Positions 52,230 through 61,358 of a stretch of DNA of 64,000 nucleotides are shown piece by piece. This DNA is from Agarophyton chilense (lineage: Eukaryota > Rhodophyta > Florideophyceae > Gracilariales > Gracilariaceae): assembly GCA_030374765.1 (NCBI GenBank), contig JARGXX010000121.1, forward strand, positions 248,001 to 312,000, read 5' to 3'. The notes under the pieces are model-generated. The model saw only the letters and a list, made by a program, of their open reading frames with translations, did not search any database and was not told the origin of the DNA. Made by a program: the position numbers and the translations under genes. The stretch's first letter is position 1. Each line of letters begins with the position of its first letter.

Positions 52230-54518
52230 CTAGACACCGAAATCTTGTCCAGCAAGCTGAGCTTTCACCCCACCTAACCTTTCCGCGGCTTCTGTGAACG
52301 AGCTCCAGTTTGACCCGTAGAGCGCCTTGCACTTAGACAGAGAATACAAGTCCGCAAGAGCAAACTTCACGCACTGTCCATCTCGCTCATCACATGACCG
52401 CTTAAACGAAAGAATCCGCTCAGTGCCGTAAGTCTTTTCTAACTCTCCAATCACCTCAAATGTATCAGTAGCTACGAAAAACTTAGATGACGGCTTTTCC
52501 TTAAGCATTCTATCAATTTGAGTCATGAAGTTGTGTACCCCACTTTTGTGTCGCCACATGTCCATCGTTTTTGTTGCTTCATCTCCGTACTCTTGAACGA
52601 AATCTACGTTCTTTATGTCCTTGGCCAGGGTTCGGTTTCTCACATGCAGCCCCACTACGTTATCAGATCCAAGACCTTTGCTTTCCATTTCGGCAACCAT
52701 GGTCAAGACGTCGTCCACTGGGGCGAGGGATCTAAGCTGGTCATTGTCCTTCTCCCAGTTAGTGAGCGCATTGTTCTCGACTTCCATAATGTAGGCACCT
52801 TTATAGTAGATATGTTTAGCCAGCAAATCTCGGATGATCTCACCTTTAACGGCTCCGTGACCTTCCATTTCCATATAATTGTGATACTTGAAATTCGACC
52901 ACGCAGAATCCCACTTTTCCACGTCTTCAAAAGGCCATTGTACTGGCATTTTCTCCAACACAACCAATGGAGTAACGAACAAGTCTGTGAACCTCGCCTG
53001 AATGTGACTGTCGGGCTCCCACACGACAACCATCTCTCTGTTGGTTTCCTTTGCGAAAGACATGCAACTACCAAGCGCACGCATTCTATTCCCTAGGCCA
53101 TGCATACAATGGCAGATGAGCAATCGTGGAATCGGCAGGCTGTCGACATCAACAATCTCTCCCTGACGCCCAGCAGCGTCTAGCTCGGCACGTTTGGCCT
53201 TCTCCCGATTCTCTGTTCTCTGCATTAGGCGACGAAGCAAAATCTCTTTCGGTTTGATTGCCATTGCAGCAATAATATCCCACGGCACCTGGTAGCTGTC
53301 ATGGAGACGGCGGCCTAATGCTTCGGCCCAAGCTTCATTGTATTCGGCAGCAGTCACAAGGTCTTTAAGAGATTTAGGTTTGGCGGACGCACGGATCACG
53401 ATCTTGTTCGAGGACGGGGCTGAGGCATCGTCATAAGTGCTTCCCATGTTAATACCGTTTGACCATGGTTTCAGTTTCTCTAACAATAACGAGTTCAAGT
53501 CTATTTCCACGGTTGCAAACTTGACACCTGATTGTGCCCGGCCAGCGTTTCCATGCTTGACATGAGAAACGTGATCATAGGAAATGTTCTTTTTCTGCAA
53601 GCCTGCCTCACCAAGTCGGTTATACAGGTCTTCATCATCCCATCCATATGTCTGAATGCGTTCGTCATACCCACCAACGTCCAAAAAGTCCTTGCGACGA
53701 ATGAACACGGCACCGTTCAAGTGTACTTCATTCTCATTACGAGCAAGGTTGTAATTACCAGCGTAGTAATGCTTTTCTTCAGTACCTTCAATCGCTGTTG
53801 AGGAGGTTGATTCTTCCTCTGCCTGACGGATAAGTTGTTTGTGCGCAGTCACGAAGTTTGGTCCAATCTCATAGTCACAGTCCGTACGAATTACGTTACT
53901 GTAACTGGTTGAGTTGATGGCTAAATTGTATGCTCTCGACAACACCCAATTAGCTTCACCATCTACACGGATAATTTTGATACGATCACCACCCTCAATT
54001 TTCCGAACAATAGGTTCCAAGGGTGGCTCCGAACTCCAATCAACCAAGACAATCTCATCGACCTCATTCACAGCCAGCCACGCCGGTACCGTCTTCTTCA
54101 GAGTTTCATGGCGCCCCATACACACCGCAGCCAGAGAAACACCTTCCTGCACGAGCTCCTGAGGCACATTGGCTCTCACGATTCTCGAAACTTGTTCACG
54201 ACTGAACGCACCTAACCCTAGTCGATTGAGAACCTGTGCTCCGTTGAGACGAGCGGATTCTGAGGCAGCTGTATGAACAACAGCACTGGGCGAGTGCACC
54301 GCGAAGAAGAGGAGAAGAGCAGCAAGGACAAAGACGATCTGAAGCACAGCAGAGCGTGGAAGATGGAGCAGGTGCGGTGAGGTGGACGTACGGCGTGCTT
54401 TAGCGGAGTAAAACAGTCCTGTCGAGTTCTGAAATTCTGGGAGACGTTTTATGGGGCGACGAAGCGCCGCGCCAGACGTGCCGTCATCGTAAAACCGACA
54501 AACTTGTGCACGAGCCAT
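52230..54518 (-). CDS. Two-domain Golgi glycosyltransferase: GT2/GT7C-like plus fucosyltransferase-like
   Basis: Numbering here is from the first in-frame ATG at 54617 (795 residues); the chosen start is Met34 (54518), which leaves a cytosolic tail before the membrane anchor. One hydrophobic segment at 89-107 predicts a type II membrane protein. Domain 1 (about 158-385) is GT-A: LAAVCMGRHETLKKTVPAWL, DCD at 246-248 as the DXD metal site, and NGAVFIRRKDFLDVGGYDER then WDDED (326-330), the GT7 C-terminal acceptor-side pattern. Domain 2 (about 497-780) resembles NodZ/FUT8/O-fucosyltransferase folds: HGLGNRMRALGSCMSFA (506-522), GLHVR (656-660) and FFVATD (713-718). Such enzymes transfer sugars from nucleotide sugars in the Golgi. 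Acceptor and sugars cannot be told from sequence. The gene is open without visible introns. Confidence 0.8.
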   Translation of the reverse strand: MARAQVCRFYDDGTSGAALRRPIKRLPEFQNSTGLFYSAKARRTSTSPHLLHLPRSAVLQIVFVLAALLLFFAVHSPSAVVHTAASESARLNGAQVLNRLGLGAFSREQVSRIVRANVPQELVQEGVSLAAVCMGRHETLKKTVPAWLAVNEVDEIVLVDWSSEPPLEPIVRKIEGGDRIKIIRVDGEANWVLSRAYNLAINSTSYSNVIRTDCDYEIGPNFVTAHKQLIRQAEEESTSSTAIEGTEEKHYYAGNYNLARNENEVHLNGAVFIRRKDFLDVGGYDERIQTYGWDDEDLYNRLGEAGLQKKNISYDHVSHVKHGNAGRAQSGVKFATVEIDLNSLLLEKLKPWSNGINMGSTYDDASAPSSNKIVIRASAKPKSLKDLVTAAEYNEAWAEALGRRLHDSYQVPWDIIAAMAIKPKEILLRRLMQRTENREKAKRAELDAAGRQGEIVDVDSLPIPRLLICHCMHGLGNRMRALGSCMSFAKETNREMVVVWEPDSHIQARFTDLFVTPLVVLEKMPVQWPFEDVEKWDSAWSNFKYHNYMEMEGHGAVKGEIIRDLLAKHIYYKGAYIMEVENNALTNWEKDNDQLRSLAPVDDVLTMVAEMESKGLGSDNVVGLHVRNRTLAKDIKNVDFVQEYGDEATKTMDMWRHKSGVHNFMTQIDRMLKEKPSSKFFVATDTFEVIGELEKTYGTERILSFKRSCDERDGQCVKFALADLYSLSKCKALYGSNWSSFTEAAERLGGVKAQLAGQDFGV

Positions 54519-54618
54519 GGATTGAGAGGTATATGGAAGGCGACGGCGTAAGGAGGGGTTAAGAGACGGAGTTTGAGTGATAAGAAAGAGACAAAGGCAC
54601 CAATACGCTGGAACCAAG

Positions 54619-56883
54619 CGAAAATGATGACAGACACGAACTTCTCCAAGGCCCGGGAAGGCAAATTACGGAAGCTCGGAAGTCCGACGGGACAGACTCC
54701 TCGATCACTGACCACGAAGATATCGAATATTTCACCACGGGAGGCAAAGACTTCTCTTAAGCACCGAGAAAGAAAAGGCACCTGCACGTTGGGTACGACG
54801 CCGACAAGGGAATGTCAGAGTTAAGATGACTTGATATATGATGAGACTGAGAGGAATGGGGGGAACAGGCTTGCCCTATGTAATTACCCACGTACATTTT
54901 GTACGGTGTTTAAGAGCTGCTACTGTATTGCCCAATGCATGAGAACGTGCGGTGGTTGAGTTTTTTCTGGGCTTCACTCACTGTAAGTGGCGGTCAGCAG
55001 ACTAGCAGTCAAATGCGGGCCTAGTTTTGGGATGCCTTTCCAGAATTTGGAAACTCTTTTGAGGCTGCATCACCATGTACGCCTGCTTTAAGCCTTGAGG
55101 CGCTATGTTTTATCTAGATTCGAAGTGTTTTGCATGGTTGCCTATATCTGTCAGCAAGTTTCGAGGAAGAGCAATGGCTTTGCGTAGGTCTTCGTTGGAG
55201 AACCGAAAACGAGTTTTTACCCGTTCCCAACAATTTGCCCGAGATGTAAGAAACGTTGGGTATCGAGGCAGAAAGGCCAAATCATTCCTTTTGTGATATT
55301 TTTATAGATTCTAATCGGATGTGGGTGGAGTTTTTGAGAAACAAACCTTTTTTGACCAATTTGTACCATTAGGAATTACTTCTGAAACCTTTTGCGTGGG
55401 AAGCTTGGCAACCATTTTTGCGCACATGTTAAATTTCTGCGCCGGTGCAGCGAGAACTTTGTTGCATGCCAAACCTTTTTGACAATTCTTCTGGGTGCAA
55501 GAGAGCTACACAAAAAGGGACATGGAAAATGAGAAAATGTGTTTAAATTCAAACTTGACCCAGCGGCTTTCCCCATATCACCGTGTCTAACGAATCACAT
55601 GGATACAAATCCATGCAAGAGCGAAAACAAAAAACCACGCTTCACTTCCGCAGGAAAGATTGATGTCTAAATCGTGTGCGGGGGCAGCAGGATGTCGACC
55701 ATACATGCATACTCTGTGGAGTCGTAGCTACTACGCTTCTTAGTTGCTTTTCGTTCGCCAGCCGTTCCGGCCACTTTCAAAATACCAAGTGGCCGCAGCT
55801 TTTTGCTTGCGAAATGCGTACCTTTTACACCCATCGCGGATGCGTTAGAAAAGTTCTCTTCTTTTTGTTTGGCAAATAAAAAATACTTTCTTGTGTTTCA
55901 CTCCTAGAAGAGACAGCAAGAGCCCTATTTGCACGAAATGGCTTCTCTGGGATCTTTCCTTTGGCACCGGGTTACAGGTTCCTAGAGACTTTCCTCTCAA
56001 GTCGCGCTTCAATGGTACATTATAGTCCGATCTGTACCATTTGTAAGGCAAGCTGTGGTATTCCGCTTGACGTAAGGATTGTAGCATAGCGGCCTGTTAC
56101 GTAGCCTACCATGCAAAAGTACAGATCGGACATTTGCTGTTGTAAGCGATCGTACGCATAGCGAAAGGGGCTGTTGGTGGGGAGTCAAATGTGCGCTTGT
56201 GGAGCGCGGTCGGATGCTCGGGAGAATCGGAAATAGGCACAAGAACTCCTTCCGCTTTCTCCTTTCACCCAGTGTCTCGCGTCTAAGGGACCATTGGCCT
56301 CATATGGGGTCAAACTGAAAAATTTCCCGCTAATTTTTAGTTATTTTGACCTGATTTTTTTCGTGCTTTGACCTCGAGGCAATAAAGACTTCGTTTAACC
56401 TTTTCAAAGAAATCTACGCTTCCTGAAACTTTTTCTACGTGGAAAAAGAAAAGAAACAAAACTATATAAATAATATATTTAACTGATAAGCAGTCTAATT
56501 ATTATATTTACATATAAAGGGCTTTTTTCTGGCAAAAACAGTGGTCGCACTTAAAAAACTCGTTTCGGAGCTGTGAATGAAACAGAACTATCCTTCGAAA
56601 AATAATCAATTTCGAACAGTGGCTTCGTTCGTATAAACACTTGGGTTGGAGCAAGAGAAAATGATTATGCAGCGTCGGCAGGATGGTTACAGGTGGCATG
56701 ACACAGTATTGCACACCCCCCGCCATAGCGCGATACAATAAAATTGAAATTTTTGAAGGGCCGCCGACTGCAAAATATTTCTTTGGGCGACACTGGGTCA
56801 ATCCTGACAGCATAAATTATGCAGCAGTAAATAGTAGTCACAATTTCTGATACGTCACCAGCACTCCACGGAAAACCTAAATA
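54619..56883. other. Intergenic, no gene recognised
   Basis: This holds the 5' flank of the glycosyltransferase gene and AT-rich host-like sequence up to the Tc1 element. A 63-codon frame at 55105-55296 has no supporting features. Confidence 0.5.
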
Positions 56884-58182
56884 CAGTGCGTTTCAAAAAC
56901 ATATCCCTTTACAAAAACTGCGCCAAAAAGGCATTTCACGTACTGTAGAGCACATTTCACAACAAATAAAAACCACAAAGTCAATAACACTGTTTCAAAA
57001 GTATATCCTTTATAAAAGCATTCGCTCAATTATGGCTCGTGGCGCACCTCTGACACGCTCTTAACAGCTGGAAATCATGGCATTAGTACGTCAGGGTATG
57101 ATTCCAGCAGATGTAGCCCGTAAACTCAAGCGCAGCCCAAAAACATTCAGCAACTTCATCAAAAAAACCCGCTACATACGGAACAAACCGTTCAACCGGT
57201 CGCTCTACGGCACTATCCCCGGCCGATAAGCGTGGAATCAAGCGAGAACTATGCCGCAACATTTCATCTTGCGGAAAATTGTCAACAATCTAAATTTGCC
57301 TCTATAAAGATCTACAATTTGGCGTGAAGTCAACCGTCAAAATTTGTTCAAGTACACAAAAATGAGGAAACCTTTTTTTTTAAAAGATAATCACAAGAAA
57401 AATCAAGTTGAATGGTGTGCTCAAAAGGTTTATTTGAGAAGGGAATGGAATAATATTATCTTTTCCGACGAAAAAAGTTTAACGTTGATGGTCCAGATTG
57501 CTATAAAGTTTATTGGCATGACCTACGAAAAGAAAAGAAAGAATTTGTGACCAGGGATTCAGGAGGCGCATCAGTAATGGTTTGGGCTGGAATCTCCACG
57601 AAAGAAGCAACTGATATGGCTTTTGTTGAAACTACAATGAACTCTGAGAAGTATGCTGAGGTTCTAGAAAACTATCGTTTACCTTTTTCATACTTTATGC
57701 ACGGAGAAGAATTCATTTTTCAGCAAGATAATGCACCTGTGCATAAGTCTAATTCTATGGAACAATGGTTCAATAGTCTAAATATGTCGGTTATGGAATG
57801 GCCTGCGCGCTCTCCTGACCTCAATCCTATCGAAAACATTTGGGGCATGTTGGCCCGAATGGTTTATGGGAAAGGAAGGCAATTTAATACAGTTTTTGAT
57901 CTGAAAAATTGTATCAAAGATTGCTGGGAAAAGATTGACTGTAATGCTATCAATCCTTTTATAGAATCAATGCCAAAGCGTTGTATAAGTGTTATACAGG
58001 CTAGAGGAGCAAAAATAAACTACTGAACTCGCGTTAGAATAAAAAGGATGCAATAAAAGTTATGATTTTGAAACAGTTTTTTTACTTGAAATTTTTTTCA
58101 CACTGATTTTGTTAGTTTTCCTGTAGCCAAAACGTCGATTTTTGGAAAATTTGCGCGAGGGATATGATTTTGAAACAGACTT
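56884..58182 (+). mobile_element. Tc1/mariner-type DNA transposon, copy 1
   Basis: It is 1299 bp, flanked by TA dinucleotides (56882-56883 and 58183-58184). Terminal inverted repeats read CAGTGCGTTTCAAAAACATA at the left and AAGTCTGTTTCAAAATCATA (complement) at the right, both followed by TCCC. The size is typical of Tc1 elements. The transposase is broken. Confidence 0.88.
57032..58026 (+). pseudogene. Tc1-type transposase, copy 1
   Basis: An ATG at 57032 starts MARGAPLTRS and is followed by an in-frame stop at 57062. The N-terminal helix-turn-helix reads QGMIPADVARKLKRSPKTFS. The catalytic region is in later frames: FSDEKS (first Asp), QQDNAPVH (second Asp), and SPDLNPIENIWG with the Glu about 34 residues after the second Asp region. 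The longest open part is 57547-58026. There are several frame changes and stops, so it is not functional. It may be a source of TIRs for non-autonomous copies. Confidence 0.85.
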
Positions 58183-58329
58183 TATGTTATATAGCAACTA
58201 TATTATGACCAAATTGCCCTAACCCCCCCTAAAGAGAAAATTGCTGCGCACCTTCATGCTGCTTCCATACATCTTCTTTCTTCAATTTCTTCATTTCCAA
58301 CGCCAGCATTGAACCCTAACGTTCTGTAA

Positions 58330-58660
58330 TCGTGTCTCTTGGCTGCAAGACGTCTTCAAGACCGCCTTATACCTCAACCATCTCTTCAAATGTCATATAA
58401 ATCAGCATTTGAGACAATTTTTGGCTCTGACCAAGATCAAAATCTGATCAACCTTACAAAATTTGATCATCGAAACAAAATTAATACAATGCCTCTTTTT
58501 GAAGTTTTTTTTATTTGCAGTTATTCCCCTGAAGCACAAATAGATTTATGGCTTGTTTACTAACGCAACATTTTCGGCTTGGATGCTTACGAATTATGGA
58601 AGCATCACAAAGCTAAGCACTAACGCTTTCGTAGTACCAAAAAAGAGGATCAGAAATATT
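58330..58660 (+). pseudogene. Possible PIF/Harbinger-like transposase fragment
   Basis: The readable sequence SAFETIFGSDQDQNLINLTKFDH, LFEVFF and SPEAQIDLW resembles the N-terminal region of Harbinger-type (DDE endonuclease) transposases, where an INLTGFD-like motif precedes the catalytic domain. It has a stop within it and is cut by the LTR that follows. The family call is tentative. Confidence 0.3.
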
Positions 58661-58662
58661 GT

Positions 58663-59528
58663 TGTTGTGGAGCAAAACCCGGCGACGGGAAGTGCTCTCA
58701 AGGCGTTCGAAGCCTTGCTCCCTGGGGGAGGCAGACTCAGAGACAGAGCCCTCCGTTCCACCCGTAGTGTGGGGTGTAACTCCCACGGGGGATTCCAGCA
58801 GTACCGACGGAGGTGAGGGGTAGAAACCGTTGGATCGGGAATGGGTATGGGTATCCCAAAGAATGGGGGAAAATCCGGCGAAGAGGAAAAACGGGGCGAG
58901 GGTCGGGCACTAACAGGCACCGGACCCGAGAACCAGAAAAGGGGCGAAACAACAAAAGAAACCCAATACAGGGGCGAAAACCTGTCCTCGAAAGGAAAAA
59001 CAAAAAGCACGCAACAAGTAAGCAGAACCCCCACGGGGTATCGTGCACGCAGGTCGTCTGAGCGGTCCCAAGGGGATGGTTGTACGGAATCCAAACGTGG
59101 GCACTCTCCAAGTGGAGTCGTGTCCCTACGCAGGCGTTGCTAACCAGAGCCCGTTCCGGGTTGTAAGGCCGAAACGATGGCGACGAAGAACCTCTAAAGG
59201 TATCGAAGACCAACCTTCGTTTCCATTTACTCTGAGCTCGGACTGTCAGATCTCGCCTCCCTAAGTAGGGCCCACTAACTAAACTCTACAGTAGTGCACA
59301 CCTGCTCAGGGCCATACACGTGGAGATCCCACTGCCAGGGCCCAAAAGTCCAACGTTCTACAAATATCCGAAAATCGGTACGAACATTAAGCCACGTGTA
59401 TCACGGGGCCAATCCAACCATGGGCTATCCGAATTTCCCTTATAGGCGAAATATAACCGGAAAACAGTGCCACCTCAGCACACCTTAGAGGGGATCATAA
59501 TCATAACCCTCGGAGGGTTCAATCCTCA
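58663..59528 (-). repeat. Solo gypsy LTR related to the E2 LTR
   Basis: This is about 866 bp, starting TGTTGTGGAGCAAAACCCGG (E2: TGTAGTGCAACG...) and ending CGGAGGGTTCAATCCTCA (E2: CACGAGGGTTGCACTTCA). The internal block AAACCCAATAC(A/T)GGGGCGA is shared. No clear target duplication is seen. It carries no coding region. Confidence 0.6.
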
Positions 59529-59573
59529 TTCTATGAGTTGCATCTTCAAGTATCCCCTAACTGGGCGTTGTTC

Positions 59574-60292
59574 TACATACACAGGTGCATTATCTTGCTG
59601 AAAAATGAATTCTTATCCGTGCATATGGTATGCAAAAGGTTAACGATAGTTTTCTAGAACCTCAGCATACTTCTAAGAGTTCATTGTAGTTTCAACAAAA
59701 GCCATATCAGTTGCTCTTTTGGTAGAGATTCCAGCCCAAATCATTACTGATGCACCTCCTAAATGCCTGGTCACACATTATTTCTTTTCTTTTCAAAGAT
59801 CATGCCAATAAAATTCAAAGCAATCTGAACTATCAAGGTTAAACTCTTTTTCGTCAAAAAAGATGACATTATTCCATTCCGTTTTCCAATAAGCCTTTTG
59901 AGCACACCATTCAACTCGATTCTTCTTGTGATTAACTTTTAAAAAAAAGATTTCTTCATTTTTGTGTACCTGAACAAATGTTGACGGTTGACTTTACGTC
60001 ATATTTTATATCTTGATAGAAGCAAATTTAGGTTTTTGACAATTTTTCCGCAAGATGAAGTGTAAAGGCATAGTTCTCGTCTAATTCGACGCTTATCGGC
60101 CAGGGATAATGATGTAGGATGGCCGGTTGAACGCTTTTTTTCGTATGTAGCGGGGTTTTTGATGAAGTTGCTGATTCTGTTTGGGCTGCGCTTGAGTTTT
60201 CGGGCTATATCTGCAGGGATCATACCCTGACCTACTAATTCCATAATTTCCAGCTGTTCAGAGCGTGTCAGAGGTGCGCCACGACGCGCCAC
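59574..60292 (-). pseudogene. Tc1-type transposase N-terminal fragment, copy 2
   Basis: A 97-residue open head (59999-60292) reads MARRGAPLTRSEQLEIMELV, then GQGMIPADIARKLKRSPNRI, the paired-like helix-turn-helix DNA-binding domain; KRRIRREL follows. Downstream sequence matches copy 1 up to the second catalytic Asp but in broken frames. It could still encode a DNA-binding-only peptide. Confidence 0.75.
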
Positions 60293-60448
60293 GAGGACGC
60301 AATTGAGCTAATGATTGTATAAAGGATATACTTTTGAACCAGTGTTATTGACTTAATGGTTTTTATTTGTTATGAAATGTGCTCTACAGTACGTGAAATG
60401 CCTTTTTGGCGCAGTTTTTTTAAAGGGATATGTTTTTGAAACGCACTG
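59574..60448 (-). mobile_element. Tc1/mariner-type DNA transposon, copy 2, truncated
   Basis: This is in opposite orientation to copy 1. The 5' terminal repeat ends at 60448 next to TA (60449-60450) and reads CAGTGCGTTTCAAAAACATA on the minus strand, like copy 1. Homology to copy 1 stops near 59574, inside the catalytic region just after the second Asp motif (QQDNAPV), so the 3' third and right TIR are missing. Confidence 0.85.
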
Positions 60449-60450
60449 TA

Positions 60451-61358
60451 TTTCGTATGCCTATATACCCGACGGTAAACGTGTTAAACCACAGCACAGT
60501 AAGACTCGTTTCAGCCGACCAGTAAATATAGAGGCATGTGTCGAAGACGGGAGGGTAAGATGGGGAAAGAGAGAAACATACCAGCCCTCCTCTCGCGGGT
60601 GCACCGTCTCACTCCTAAATACGGAATGTTTCCGGAGTGCTTCCGAAGAAAGCAGTGACGACGGCGGGTGATCCGATTACCATAATCCAATACCCAAGTA
60701 TCATACGCATTGAGAAATGCCAAGCTGTCCTTGAAAACCTTGCTATCCAGCGCCATGTGTTTCATCCGCATAAACAACATAAACATTCTGTCTACACAGG
60801 ACGTAAAACGATGTTATTATTTGAGTGTGACATTCATTCTACGCAATAGTCTGCACACCTTTCATTGAAATTTCAGTTGCTCACCTTTGACGGTTTTGGC
60901 TGCGATTGTGCTCCATAATGATGATTTTGTGCTTTTACGTTATCCTTTGCCTGGGCCTCGGCGTTGCACCTGCTGCGTTTGTTGTTTGGCTATAACAGCA
61001 GAGGCAGAAAGCGAAACTGCAGAGATTTCTTGATCACTCTAGTTAATGAAGTCCCCGAGTTTTCCGAGGGAGTTAGTCAGTCATAGTTACGGGCCCGGTT
61101 TCAGGGGGGTTTTATTTGGTGCCCATCTCCGCAATGCTTCCTCTTCGCAGTTTGATTAGTTCTGGAACGTTTGAGACTTGTTTCAGCTTTTATTCAACCT
61201 ATGAACCAGAGCGTGGAGACTGGCATTACATTTTTCTAAAGACAAAAACAGAGTGGGCGTTCTTCGGAAGCGTCAATTATCCAAATTTGCAGCGCCCTAC
61301 TGTACGATAGGGCCCTTTTAGTTCACAATTTGACGGAGTCTGGATTGTCCCCATAAGT
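60451..61358. other. Intergenic, no gene recognised
   Basis: This is the 3' flank of the exoribonuclease gene. Small open frames show no recognisable features. Confidence 0.5.

Noticed and set aside
54573-54824. 83-residue plus-strand frame upstream of the glycosyltransferase
   Set aside because: It overlaps the 5' end and leader of the minus-strand gene and has no recognisable features.
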